Positions 23,181-35,616 of a DNA stretch of 64,000 nucleotides are shown in pieces. The translations under genes were made by a program, and so were the position numbers. Where the stretch lies: the NCBI GenBank assembly GCA_027924645.1, contig BSBN01000254.1, forward strand, positions 14,702,501 to 14,766,500, given 5' to 3'. Every line of letters begins with the position of its first letter. Within the stretch, counting starts at the first letter, position 1. This DNA is from Cunninghamia lanceolata. Its lineage: Eukaryota > Streptophyta > Pinopsida > Cupressales > Cupressaceae. The notes under the pieces were generated by a model. The model was given only the letters and a program-made list of their open reading frames with translations. It was not told where the DNA came from and ran no database searches.

Positions 23181-23343
23181 CGCATGATGCCTCTTTACCA
23201 GGTTTTCATCATGGTACTTATCCAAGGCATCACCAAAGGTGGTTTTCACCTATGGACGAAAGGATTTCTCTTTACTATTTTGTTTTTTTGAATAGGATGA
23301 CAATTACACATGGCACCTGTTTGCCAGGTTTTCACCATGGTAA
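23181..23343 (-). repeat. Conserved 3' noncoding motif cluster (unit 2)
   Basis: Same three words as in unit 1, including TTTGCCAGGTTTTCACCATGG near 23320, with a T-rich stretch between the second and third. Confidence 0.75.
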
Positions 23344-24530
23344 TGGATAGGAGGAACTCAACAGTCTGATTCCATGGATAACACGATAGTCTACACAAAA
23401 CCACGTCGAGTCAGTATGTTCACTAATGTTGGTAGCAAATGACTAATGGACAGGAATATAGACAAAAATAGTGGACTATGATGTGGATTATGCAAAACAA
23501 GTAGATGGAAAATACATCCAAAACATAGACCAGGCAAATGGTGGGATATGTAGGTTAGCAGAAAATGTACGGAAATGGATGGTATCTATAAGGGAATGGG
23601 ATGGAATCATGATCAATGTTTGCACGTACTGGACTAAACTTTGAAGCTTGCAAGGGAAGGGAAGTGTATAAAGGAACAGGAACGGTGATCAGTGAATAGG
23701 TGAAGTGATAACTTTAGGATCCACATGAACTTAGAAGGTTCTTGTTTGATTTTATTTCATGGGATGAAGTAACTTGGAACTTAGATGGAATGAAAATGGG
23801 ATGGAATGGATAAATGGATTTCTTGGATGTGGAAGCCTCTTTGGATTCGACTTCTTGGACTTAAGTACCCAGAATTTTACTTGGCTCTTTTCTTTTTGAA
23901 GTATGGAATGAAATAGCCTTTGAATATGCTTTGCTTGGATTTGTGGCATTTGTACCCTGAGGCATAAAGATCTTAAGATTTTCAAGAATTTCTTTGTTTC
24001 ATGGGTAAAGACATCTAAATATTTATTTCATGGATCTATGGGATGGCGGATGGATTGCAAGCTTCTCACTTAGACGACACCTACATTCATCGACCATGAT
24101 TAGGCAACAGGTAAATGGATAAGGCAATATGTGTATATGAGTTAGGCAAATGGAAGTAAGATGGATGGCGGAAGGTGTGTGTGGCCAAATGCTTTTGGAA
24201 TTTGCATAGCAACAAAGGTGGAATGGATACATATGTAATGGGTGAATAATGGAAAATAATGTATTTAGGCGGAACGGATGGAAATACCAACATCTTGACC
24301 TTGCTTTATGTGGAATGGCTAAGGTCATATGAATGGATATCAACATGGATGGACTCCAAATGTATTGTCCATAGAGGACTCAAACCTTTACCTTGATAAT
24401 TCATTACTGGGAGTTTTGAGGTGAAAAATAACACTATATTGAGGATTCATACATTAGACTTGAGTTCATTTTAGTGAAATGGATGGAGGTTTTTATTGCA
24501 TACATGAAGTGGCATGGCAAAGTTAAAGGA
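23344..24530 (-). pseudogene. Gag-like G-patch gene, C-terminal part, decayed (unit 2)
   Basis: Twin of 7361-8530. Pieces 23752-23985 and 24087-24346 (minus) carry CKFQKHLATHTFRHPSYFHL and KFLKILRSLCLRVQ-like words that parallel the 1036-codon gene. As in unit 1, the C-terminal sequence runs straight into the 3' motif cluster without pol. Confidence 0.7.
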
Positions 24531-25404
24531 ATAAGTAGATGGAGGTACGGAGAAATGCATACAATGGAATGGAGTGAAACAAGAATGCTTATCATGGAGT
24601 GCAGGCTTTTATTATGTAAGTGAGGTGATAATAGAATATGGAGCATATGGAACGATGCAATATAATGGAATGAAGTGGAATCATGAACTATTTCACTTAA
24701 TTCAAGCTCACCAAGACTCACTTAGAACTTCAAGACTATTACGATGTGTAAATTTATGAGGCCCTTGAATAATTCAAGTCATGCTAAACAATGGATTCTT
24801 CTTCCAATGAACAAGCAATCACACTATTCAACACTAGCAATGGAGTCCACAATAAACTTCCAATTCATGGCTCAAATTTCTCAAAAAAAAACTAATAGAA
24901 ATCAATTATTCAATAGGAAATGATATGTGTAATCACAAGATATCATTGTCAAGACACAATTCATAATTCCTTTCTGAGTCAAGCATAGATCCTAACCTCA
25001 TGAAAGAGTTAGAGAAAATCATCCTTAGATTCTAAAGACTTTCATGAATGTTTATCAAAGAAATGAACTTAAACATTTGCCAGATTATGTTTCTTGAAGC
25101 TTCATCACCTTTTCACAACTTGGGATCCCTGAGAAACAAACCTAAACTTAAAGCAACAACATAAACTACAGAAAGCAAACAAAACCAAAAACCAACTGAA
25201 CACGGCAAAAAATACTCTAAAGCAACATAAACGAAAACCTACTCTAGGGAGAGCTATGTACAAAGAGTAGACACAACTCAAAATACCTAAGTATATACAC
25301 AACCTGACATGGTTTCTCAGAATGAACAACAGTAACAATGTGCAAGCGACAGTTCAGATTTTGGCAAATTTATCCTATTCTCTCACAATATAATCCTTGA
25401 ACTC
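24531..25404. other. Unit 2 interval, no gene supported
   Basis: Collinear with 8531-9429. Open frames on either strand are short and change between the units. Confidence 0.45.
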
Positions 25405-26790
25405 AGAAATTTTTTTGCACAAAATCAACAACTGAGGCAACTCATTGGGACCATGATTAATCCATATACAAGTTGTCTTTCCAAAATTTCCATAGTCAAA
25501 TTCATATTCTTCAAATTCATAACTTCAAAATTCATAATCTTCAAATTCAAAATCCTTCCAATTAATAGCAAGGAGAGATACAACCTAGTGATCTTCATCC
25601 TCGAGTGGAAGTTCTTCATGCTCGTCCCTTAATGATATGTTCGGAGGTCGAAGTTAATGATGGATCATCCCACTTCCTTCCATAACATGCAAATCAACAT
25701 TATAATTAATGGTGGGCATATCAAAATGAAAAGGTGAAAACAATTGAAATTCAGGAACATGGAACATTTCACTTGTTAGCTCATTGTAGATCTTCAATAA
25801 AGGGCTTAGCACCAATTTGAATTGCTTTGCTTAGTTGACCTTCATTTCATCAACTTGTTCATCTTGGCATAGCTTCGGCTGGGACTCCTTTTATATTTCA
25901 TGGATGGAAATGTCTAGCACCCCTCCGAATTGCTGTTCATTTGATGGTTCTTTGATGATAGCTTGAAGTACTTCTTGTAATGCATCCAATTGATTATCTT
26001 CCAGCAACTCCTTTTGTACTTCATGCAATTCATTCTCCAGGATCTCCTTATGTAGCATGAATGAGTGTTTCCCAAGGAATTCTTCTTCTTGCAATGAACT
26101 CAAGTCATTTTCTTCTTTGATGGAGGAATCAACATCTTGTTCATCACTTGCTTTCGTTTGAACTTCTTTTATTACATTTTCACCTTCTTCTTCAGCAGGC
26201 TCTTTCTTACTTGGAAGAAGATATGCAAATATGCTCTTTGCTTGATCATCAATGGAAGTATCTTCTCCTTTTGATGGTGAATTGATCTCCTAAAGACATT
26301 TACTCCACAAGTTGTCTAATCTCAATTGAACCTCAGATTCTTCTTCCAACCTTAATTCTTCCTTCACTTGATGAATAGCTTCTTGACAAGATGAACATGT
26401 GAGTTTCGAATGAGAAGTGTTATGAATCCTACACTAACCACCTGGAATCAACATTTCTTCTGCAGGTAGGTCCTCAATACTTAGTCTCTTGTTGATCATT
26501 TCCTTGAAACTTATGAAGAAGTCTCTTTCATCAAACAAGGCATTGGGAACTATATTTGTAGAAACAATCGGTTCATGTACCTGTGAAAAAGAAATTTTTC
26601 CTTGCAATGCTAATTCCATCCTTGACAAAAATGTTAGGCAATATAGCTCCTCGTGTCCATTGGTGTTGTGAATTCTACATCCTTTCCTTGATGTGAAATC
26701 GCTGAAACTCTTAGGATGAAGTTGTGCATTCAAATTACACCAAAGTTATAAAATATTGACTTTATTATGATCCACATTGAATTGCCTTGA
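25405..26790 (-). pseudogene. Broken acidic, Glu-rich reading frame of unknown function (unit 2)
   Basis: Second copy of the unit 1 frame. The piece 26434-26733 is longer than its unit 1 counterpart and reads LNAQLHPKSF-like words, then GKISFSQVHEPIVSTN, FDERDFFISFKEMINKRLS and IEDLPAEEMLIPGG. The piece 25891-26103 reads LHEVQKELLEDNQLDALQEV. Because the breaks differ between the units, the ancestral frame was probably open when the unit duplicated. No known domain is recognised. Confidence 0.5.
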
Positions 26791-27209
26791 AGATCTTGAG
26801 AAATCCATGCTATTTTTTTTATTTTTCTAATTTTTCACTTTTTTTGTATTTTTGCTTTCTCTACTTTTTTTTGGATTTTTGATTTTTCTACTTTTTTTGG
26901 ATTTTTTACATAAGAGAGATCTTGAAACCTCAAATTCTTCCTTGAGAGCTCGCTTTAGTTCCAATTCCACAATTTAGAGTTCATCTATGTGCTTGAAGCA
27001 ATGTAATTCCTTGTTCATGCTTTCCTTTTGTATATTCTGTTAAGCGTTAGGAGGAGAAGGGCGTGCATAAAATGAATGATGACTAGAGCAATGTGTTCTT
27101 TCCCCATTCTTTCCATCCTTCTAGTGCCAATTCTGTTGATGATGTTTTCTTGACAACAACAACATTAGAATAAAACACCAAGTGCTCTATCCTCTCTTGA
27201 ACAAAGCGT
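26791..27209. other. T-rich tract and spacer (unit 2)
   Basis: T-rich words at 26812-26910 match 10830-10930. No supported gene. Confidence 0.5.
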
Positions 27210-28929
27210 CTCGAATGCTAAACTAAGTGATCAAACAAGAATGCTCCAAGGTTCCTTGTATGTGATCTGCAATAGATAGCCTCGGTGGTGTGATGTGATT
27301 TGCTGTGTTACAAAGGGACTTACATAAAATTGTCACCTCACTCCATTCAAACAAGTTACTTCCTCCTTATGAAATGGAACTTTTCAAATTGATTATAAGA
27401 AAATGAAAAAAGCGAAAGGGTTCAGAGGATTCTAATCTAAGAACAATGATATAATGCACATGCTATGATAGACAAATTCCTCGTGTAACCTTATTTTCTA
27501 CACCATGAGAACCAACAATTACATGAAGCAGGTGCAATCTCCAAAGGTAACTCAATGATTTTCATACTGTAAATCTCCATCCAAACACCCACAACTGGTG
27601 TAGTTTGAATGAACATTCACAATCGAACTTAAGCAAATGTAGTTCAGGCTAACTTTGCACGATGACTTGCCAGCAACAAACCATCAAAAGTATGAACCAA
27701 GGAGGAGTTCATTAAATATCTTTAGCATATACATCACATCAATGAACTTTATCTACCCTACTATTTAAGCTTCTTGGAAACACATCTCCGTCATACTCAA
27801 GAACTTGAAACCATGCTAACATTTCAAGGCCACAAGATCACCATGCAAAACAACAACAATGAGCTTGTATTACTTTTGAAATATGTGATTACAACAATCT
27901 CATGTCTCTCTTCATGACTTCGAAGAGCTCCCTCTCTACTCTACTCCTACTTGATCTCTACTTCTAATGATTCTCCTCTAATGTCCCTCTAATGATCTTC
28001 TTCTAATTCATCTAATCTCCTCTTACAAATGAAAGAAGTGAGCTTTATATAGAGCTCAAGAATTACATGAAGGGCCAAGATTGATTTAGCAATCCATGAC
28101 TGATATTGAGAGAACAAGGCAGTTTGTTACAAAATTTACTATTTTTAGAACATGAAAGAGGCAATGAAGGCACATTTGCAATGTGATAAGCATCTTTGGA
28201 GCATCTTTATGGTGGGCCCTCTTACATGGTAGAATTTGATTGGCTTGATGATGTGTATGTGCCACCTCAGCATCTTTGAATGAACTAGTTTGGTTCACCT
28301 CATGTTCACTTAGAATATTTTCTTCTTGTTGTCTTTGATGTAACTCATGGATAGCTTTGATGATCATGCCCGTCTCTCATCTTGTGATGTTGTTTTGCTT
28401 ATGCAGGATTATGTTTCTGGATAGTTGCATGGACTCATGGAGTAGACTAGTGCCTGATGAGAGTTCTTCTTATATGGCACATGATATGTGAGCTTCTAGA
28501 TGACGACCTCCTTCAAGATGTGCATGGTGAAGTGATAGCCTTCCACTGATCCTCGCCTCGAATGGATGATGCTCTTGATGATGAACTACACTTGTAACCT
28601 TGATTATCTTAGACTAGCTCCCCTTTGCATGGCATTGATTTCTTCCTCATCCAGACATATGAAGTCTTCGAAGTAAGATAAACTTGATGTTAGAGATCTC
28701 CTCCATGTGGTGATGATGATGAACTTGAGCAATTTTCCTCCACCTTCCAAAATTTTCATGTATGACCTTTCGCCATTCACCTCCTTGGATCCTCCATCAC
28801 CTACAAGAAGAAACACATCAAATTAAGACTTGATATAAATGATTTTCAATAACAAATTACATTCATCTTATGCATGTGGGATCAAAAAATGACATTTCAA
28901 AACATACCCTTTCATGTGAAATCCATGCC
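27210..28929 (-). other. Promoter-like and leader-like region of unit 2
   Basis: Collinear with 11271-12959, including the minus-strand TATA-like word at 28044-28051 and the open piece 28604-28816 (GGGKLLKFIIITTWRR, FICLDEEEINAM). The fair agreement of this piece between units suggests past coding, but no family is recognised. Confidence 0.4.
28044..28051 (-). promoter_or_regulatory. TATA-like box, unit 2
   Basis: Same CTATATAAAGC word as at 12064-12071, in the same surroundings. Confidence 0.45.
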
Positions 28930-31023
28930 TAAGTCTCTGTAGTGCCTATGTTGGGCGGATTTGAAGGGGGTGTGTAGAGTGTGTGTTGTGGAGAAGATCT
29001 TGTCTGCATGAAGGGCTCAAGGCTACCTAGCATGGGCGGGTTTGAGGGAAGTGTGAGGATTTTTCATGACTTAGACAATTTTTGGCTTGGTTTTGATAAT
29101 TTAAGAGCTCCTTCGCTTGCTTCCTTGATAATACAACCTCCTTGCATGAGATGGAAATCCTTAGAAGGATGGGTGTATTTGAAGACAAGGTATGGAGTGT
29201 GTGATGTGGATATCCATGTTCTAGGCTCTAGGCTGCCCAAGCTAAGCGGATTTGGAAGGGGTGAGTCGAATATGCATTGTGGAGGACATGTAGTCCAAGT
29301 AGAGGGGTCAAAGCCACCTAGGAAGGGCAGGCTGGAGGATGACCTTTGGATTTTTCAACTTAAACAACTTTGCACTTGCTTATTTCACCTTTGACATGTG
29401 CATCTTCATTATTACATTGATTTATGCTTGTAAATTTATGGTTTTCACCCATGAGCAGCTTTAGGAGTGTTGTCTGCAGGATGTCATGTGGAAGGAGATG
29501 AAGTTATCCAAACATAGAGCTCAAGGTCACCTAGCATGGGCGGATTGGGAGGTAGTGTAGGGATTTTATACTTAAACTTCATTCAATGTTCATTTCCTGC
29601 TTTTGATGGCCTTCCTGTCCAACTACATCAAGACTTAGCCATTTCTAAAGTGTTTGTGTGAAGTTGAAAGGTAAACTTAAGATGTTTGATGACCCTATCC
29701 ACATGTTTTGGTGAAACCCACTTAGGAAGGGTAGTTTTGGAGGGGTTGTGAGGATTATTCAATGTGAACACTCTCTACCTTAACCTTGACACTCTCCCCT
29801 CCTCCATTTACATGAATTAATGATTTTCCTTGTTTTTCAATTGATTCATCATTGTTAGGAGGAGTTTAGGAATGATCCTAAGGAGTACAACACACTCTCC
29901 ATGTTTAGGTATCCAGGGCACCTAGGAAGGGTGGCCTTGGTGGTAGAGTTTGGATTTTACCTTATGACTTGAAATTTTCACCAAATTCCCTCTTCCTGAG
30001 TGATCTTGCATGAGTATGAAGCCTGATAGTGAGTTTGGAGGCTCTGAATGGAGTGACTGCAGTGTTTAGACATCAAATTCTAGACTCACCTCTCTAGGAT
30101 ATGAGGCAAGCTTACCTCTCAAGCATGTGAAGCATCATGATGAGTTAAGGAGTCAAGATATAGTATTTGCATTGCTCTGACATGAAAACTCCAAGCTGAC
30201 CTCTCTAGGCCACCTAGGTAGGGCGGGTTTGAGAGTAGGTCTTGGATTTTGGCACTTAGACACTTCTTATTGCTTGAACTTGACTATATCCTTTCCTTGT
30301 GATCTCATGCTGATCATACTTATCACACAAACCTTGTAAATTGCATTGTCCTTCACCCTGGGCGGTTTGGAAGGTACTGTCTAGAGTGTTTCATGTGTCA
30401 GGTGGCATAGTCCAGAAGAGCCTCTTGAGGCGACCCAGGTAGGGTGGGTTTAGGGGTGACCCTTGGACTTTGACTTCAAACTCACTTAATGCCTTCAAAC
30501 CTTCATGTTTTCTATTTAAACTTCATCATATTTTATGTTTTGTGTTAAAACACTTCAAAACTTGCTCAATCTCTCCTAGGACAGGATTGGAGGCTGTGTC
30601 TGGAGAGTGTCATGAGGTAGTGAAGACATCATCCATGTCTATATTGTAAAGCCACCCAGATAGAGCGGGTTGAGGAGTGACCTTTGGATTTGAACTTGAA
30701 ACTTACTTGAACTCAATCCTTGCCTACAAACCATCACATCTCAATGTTCTATGTATGCAAAAACTTCAACACTTAACTAATTTTATCCTAGGGCAGTTTT
30801 GGAGATAGTGTGTGGAGAGATTGATGTGGCAGGAGACATTGTCCATCACTCCCACATGAGGCCATCCAAGCTGGGTCGGTTGGGATACCACCCTTGGATT
30901 TTATGTTGAACTCACTCAAAATCTCTTCTAAACATTGAAAATTCTCTCCCTAAGATGGATTTGGAGGCAGTGTATGGAGAAAGTGTGTGATCACAACCTT
31001 GAATCTAAGATCCCATGCCAAGG
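28930..31023. repeat. Array of degenerate repeats about 200 bp apart (unit 2)
   Basis: Uninterrupted version of the unit 1 array. The word CACCTAGGNAGGGCGGG and its variants recur through the block, for example near 29316, 29530, 29720, 29920, 30210, 30428, 30650 and 30862. A stretch near 14150-14210 of unit 1 is partly missing here (around 30100), so the arrays have also changed by small deletions. Confidence 0.7.
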
Positions 31024-31472
31024 CTGCCCAGCTAGGGCGGGTTTAGATGGTGTGCTTGGAATGCAAGTCTTGTCGCCATATCAAAAATGTCCTAAATGGA
31101 AGTATATTGAAAATATGTTTAAGTATAAGAAACATTTCTTATACTTTAAATATTTATCAATATACTTCTAGGATGTTTGAGATAGGTCCTGGATCCATAG
31201 GACTTAGCATGCAAATTCTAGATTTCAGACTTAGTCATTTTTTCAGGATTTTCAGGATATCAGACTTAGTCATTTTCAGGGTCTCAGTGACATGCATCAA
31301 GATGAAGGCATATGACCTCTTGACAAGAAACTGTTGAGACATGAGCAAAACAACACTACCAAAACCCTACAAGCTCAGAGAAAAACTAAACTTTAAAGAA
31401 AAACAAAGCGAGAAAGAAAAAAAAAAGGAGGTCTGCATTTGCAATGGGGTGATGTGTAATTACATCACAACA
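31024..31472 (-). repeat. Partial third copy of the unit / candidate terminal repeat
   Basis: Matches 6178-6644 and 22197-22627 and ends abruptly at TTACATCACAACA (31472); the next bases GGTCAGATGC do not match the other units. The stop is at the same ACAACA word that ends the block in the other two copies when they are viewed as LTR edges. Confidence 0.55.
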
Positions 31473-31557
31473 GGTCAGATGCTAGAACCACATAGGCATG
31501 CAATGGCATGATGGGATCGGTAGCTGAGAGTGCATAAGGAGCATCATATATCTCGCT

Positions 31558-32520
31558 TCAGATTCTTGTTCTTTGATCAACACATGCATGTTCATGTTCT
31601 TCTAAATTAGATTTAGAAATATTTGAAATTAGATCAGAATGACTGCATGTATCATCTCTAAAATCTGTAGGAGGAGGAAGCATAGAAGTACTAACATGTT
31701 GATCCTGAGATGCATGTGGGGGACTTTCTTCAAAGTAGAAGCTCCTCTCAATGAAGAGCATTTCTATTGAAAGATCTAGCAGTCTGTATCCCTTTACACC
31801 ATCTAGATATCCAACAAAGATACATTTTTTTCTTTGAGGCTCCAAAGCCTTCCTCTTTTCTATAGGAATGCGGGCCCATGCACATGATTCTAAAATGTAG
31901 AAATGTGTGACTTTCGGTTACATGCCTATCCATGCTTCAAAAGATGATTTTCCTATGACAAATTTGTGAGGAGATCTGTTTTGTATGTATGAAGGATAGC
32001 TGATTGCTTCAGCTCGCAATTTGGAGGGGAGGGGCCTTGTATGCAACATGCAACTGGCCATCTCTTTCAAAGATCAATTCTTCCTCTCAGCTACCTCATT
32101 CTATTGCAAAGTGTAAGGAACTATGTTCTGCAATTGTATTCCTGCTTCATCACAAAGATGTTGGACATCATTGTTAACATACTCCCCCCATTATCTATGT
32201 GGATGATCTTGATTATTTTCTTAGACTACTTCTCTACATGAGCTTTAAAAGTCTTGAGATGCTCAAACACTTCAGACTTGAATTTGAGAAAATACACCCA
32301 TGTGTATCATGTGCAATCATCAATGAATGTTAGCACATATTTGGCTTTCCTCATGGAAGGTTGAGGAAATGGTCCCATAAGATCACTATGAACAAGCTAT
32401 AAGGGAGAGGAGGCTCTCCATGCATGCCCCTTTTGAAACTTTTCTTGTGGATGCTTTCCAAAAGCACAACCTTAACAAATTCCATCAGAAAATTCTATGG
32501 CAAGTAAGCCTTTTACCATC
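31558..32520 (-). pseudogene. Copia integrase and downstream segment, broken
   Basis: Words on the minus strand include an IDNGG-type second catalytic site near 32190, and NEVAERKN with the catalytic Glu near 32090 followed by a stop where Arg is expected. CIFVGYLDGVKGYRLLD follows at about 31800. A serine- and acid-rich tail (SKSNLEEHEHACVDQRTRI) ends the open piece at 31558. Confidence 0.8.
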
Positions 32521-32640
32521 CACTATTTGCTAAGTTGCTAAATGTATCTGAAGTTTAAATGACCGAATCTTTCATGCCAAATTCTACTTTCATCATTTCC
32601 ATGTGATGGTAGTAAAGTGGAATTTGATTTAGCAACAAAG

Positions 32641-33000
32641 TCAAAAAAAGTGTACAAATGAGACTTGATGATTTGCCTTACCATCAGCAATTTTGGAGTT
32701 GTCTTGCATGTCAAATATGCTCATAGAATCTGGGGTGAATTCAACTATCCTTCCAATGCCAGTATGTGTCATTTGATATACAGAGAGAAGATTGATAGAA
32801 AGCTTCAAAATGTGCAGGACATTCTCAAAACTTCCAATTCCGAGCTCTACCCTCCCTAGTCCAGTTACCTCTACTAGAGAATCATCTCCCATGAGAATAG
32901 GAGGACCACCATATGGTTTTAAAGATGAGAGAGCATCTTTTGTGGCTACCATGTGATGTGAAGCTCCAGAGTCTATGATCTATGCATCTAGAGAAGAATG
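32641..33000 (-). pseudogene. Copia protease region, broken
   Basis: The minus strand reads IIDSGASHHMVATKDALSSL with the protease D-S-G at about 32966-32979. The codon before IID is TAG where Trp is usual. It continues into GDDSLVEVTGLGRVELG and VLHILKLSINLLSVYQMT, the normal words after the copia protease. Confidence 0.85.
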
Positions 33001-33139
33001 AATAGCAATTAAAACATGTGCATTACCTCTTGTTTCTGGTGCTTTTTCTTCCTGCTTCTTCTTGGCACTTTTTGGAATATAATTACCAAGGTTATTCTAC
33101 TAAAGTGTCTCCACCATAAGGTCAATGGTCTTCTTCATG

Positions 33140-33980
33140 CATGCGGATTCAGGATGGTAACCATGGTTGCAATAGCTACACTTTGATTTTCCTTTTTTGT
33201 CCTGCTTTTCCTTCATCTCAAGGTTTGAGATTGCCTCCCTTTCTTGGATTTGGTTCCTTCTTCCTTTTACCTTTAGATTGCTGATTGGATTTCAAATTGT
33301 TCTTCCCACTTGCATGCACAACAAGTGCATGAGCTTTGGAATTTTTTAATGTACCCATCTTTATGAGCTTATCCTGCTCATGTATAAGGGACTCAATAAA
33401 AGCATCAAGTGTGGGCATCTTCCAAGTTCCTCCTGTTGTAAGCCTAACTATGTGAAATGTGGAGAGTTCCACTTGTTGTAAGCCTAACTGTGTGAAAAGT
33501 GAAGAGAAATATAGTAACTCTGGACCCAATTTTGATAAAATAGCAAGAATTAATTTATTTTCTTGCAGGGATTTGTCGATTCCGCATCCCTTCAACTAAA
33601 GTAATAAGGCCTTGAACTTTGTGAAGAAGCCTTGAATGTTTTCAAAACTTCTCGGATCTAATGAGTTGAGCTCATTTTCAAGGATGTGACCCTGCATCTT
33701 ATCTTGCTTCTAAAAAAGAGTCTCCAGTGTAGTCCAAACCTCATTTGGAGTTGTGCATGCTTCGACATGAAACAAGAATTCTGGAGACATGGATAAGCAT
33801 AGGAGACCAAAGGCCCCATCCATGCAGTTGAAATATTTGGATTTTTCAACTGAATTTGGTTCAATCTTTGTTGCCATGACCATCCCATACAAGCCTCTAC
33901 TTCTGAGCTGAAGTATAATCTTTGCCTTCTATTTGAAATAGTTATATGGCGTGAGAATTGTAGAGGTCAGAAATTCCATT
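33140..33980 (-). pseudogene. Copia gag, broken
   Basis: A CCHC knuckle CSYCNHGYHPESAC is readable near 33145-33187. Upstream pieces (33218-33595, 33658-33892) carry gag words such as LILAILSKLGPELLYFSSLF, MPTLDAFIESLIHEQDKL and a Lys-rich stretch before the knuckle. Frames shift between pieces. Confidence 0.8.
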
Positions 33981-34050
33981 CTTTCTAATAGCTCTAATCT
34001 TTAGTACCTGCAAAAAGATTGTTTATGCTCCTTCTTCCTAGCTCCCGTGT

Positions 34051-34062
34051 GCTCTGATACCA
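34051..34062 (-). promoter_or_regulatory. Primer-binding site of the minus-strand copia element
   Basis: GCTCTGATACCA on the plus strand is the complement of TGGTATCAGAGC. It directly abuts TGCAAAATTT at 34063, which would be the inner end (…GCA on the minus strand) of its 5' LTR. Confidence 0.85.
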
Positions 34063-35616
34063 TGCAAAATTTAAGCTAAACATGCACAACATAGTATGAT
34101 TCTATTTGGCAAATAAGAACAGAACTTGTAAGTGAACCAAGGAAAAAATTAGAGCAAGAATGAACAAAAACTCTCTAGTATTAACAATAAAAATTGCATG
34201 AATTTACAAAGATAAAACCAACATAGGAATAAATCATGGAGGAAAAGCAGGGGCATTTTAGGAAAAGGCAGAGAGATTCCTTAGCTTACAATAAAACAAA
34301 GAAACAACAGTTATCCAGGATAAAACAGGAAGTTGCTAAGTCGCACTATCACTATTTAGCATCCTTATTTAATTTGTGGGGATAAATTTATTCATTTTCT
34401 GGAAAGTTTTTACTATTTTTGAAGCTGGAGAGTAGTTTCTTTATCTCACATGCAACTTGAAATTTTAATAATTACCAAATCCTAACGTGATTAAGGAAGT
34501 TTGTTCAAAGAAAACACGTGAATATTTATTTCATTCTATTATAATTTATCCACCTCATATTCAACAGATAACAAGTCTAAATATGAATCACATGGTCTTT
34601 TGCCTTGCTAGTGTGTGTTTCGTAATGTAGTTTGGACCCTGATTGCTCCCCTTGCATGGAAGAATATAACTAAGGGCAGATCAGCATCAAACATTGGAAC
34701 CTGTTTGGCTAATGTTCAATTCATTGTCCGTCATTCAATGTATAGCACGTTCTTGTACTATATGTGATCCTGATAAGGTTAGTTTCTAAAGAGAATGTTT
34801 TACGAGCTACCCAATCATTTACAGTCGTGTATATGCTTAGGACGGAAAACTGGTGAAGTCCGTTTGCCTTTTATGTTGTTCAAGTTGGGGTTCACAGAAA
34901 AAGTTTATCATGTATCAATATTGCATTTGTGGACTGCTCATAAGATGTTAGTGATTTACATGTTTCGTGTGGTGGCAAGTGAAACTTTTATTTTTTTAAA
35001 ATAAAAGATTTTTCTGATTAATGTAAAGCGATTGTCAAATGTTTATTACAAGATGGGTTCCTAAGAAGATGCTTTGAGATCAAAGTAAAGGATAAAGCAA
35101 AAATATTTTTTGTAATTTGCCCCTATACGTGGGACCATTGAATAAGTTGAAACTTTGCATCTCTCTCAGACTAGGTACTGATCTATCTTTTCCTATTGTT
35201 AATTTATGTTTTTTGAACATATAATTCAAAATGCTTTCTACATATGGCATATAACTCCAACAATTTGGATATCTACTGCACAAAGATATTTATCAAACTA
35301 AATTTCTTTAGATTTATTTTAGAGTATTTAAAATATTTTATATAGGGTATTATTTTCATATAGAATCTATTTATATACTTATGAATTTTATTGAATCTAT
35401 TCAAGTAAAGCACCACTTATACCAACAAATTTTTCTAACAATTAAACTAGCAAGTTACCTCTATTTACTCTTTATCAATGTTCATTGTTTTGAATAAGTA
35501 CCTCCTAAGAAATAATTAGAACTAAAGCTACTACTGAGATCAAAGAGGGCCAGGAAAGAATACGTAGTGTTTTTAGTCATAAATATAGGTCATTTAGTGA
35601 AATACTATTTTTCTTA
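34063..35616. other. Probable 5' LTR of the copia relic (left part), then unassigned AT-rich DNA
   Basis: The LTR should begin at 34063 and run right, but no partner LTR exists in the window to fix its outer end. Beyond about 34400 the DNA is AT-rich with only short, unconvincing open frames. No gene is supported. Confidence 0.4.

Larger units (their letters stand above)
22197..31023. repeat. 8.8-kb tandem unit 2 (uninterrupted)
   Basis: Collinear with unit 1 over its full length, without the copia insertion: spacer, 3' motif cluster, gag-like relic, acidic frame relic, TATA region and periodic array in the same order. At 30372-30385 it shows the empty copia target site. It ends at GCTGCCCAGCTAGGGCGGG, where a third copy begins. 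Confidence 0.85.
31473..34062 (-). mobile_element. Ty1/copia element, decayed, lacking RT and RNase H
   Basis: Reading minus from the primer-binding site at 34062: gag, CCHC knuckle, protease, integrase, then the post-integrase segment with KKCIFVGYLDGVKGYRL. The sequence then stops at the junction with the third unit copy, before RT. Frames are broken throughout. It belongs to a different family from the intact copia element, as the protein words differ. Confidence 0.88.

Noticed and set aside
34795..35004. Plus-strand frame of 69 codons
   Set aside because: Short, without a motif or promoter, in AT-rich DNA next to an LTR relic.
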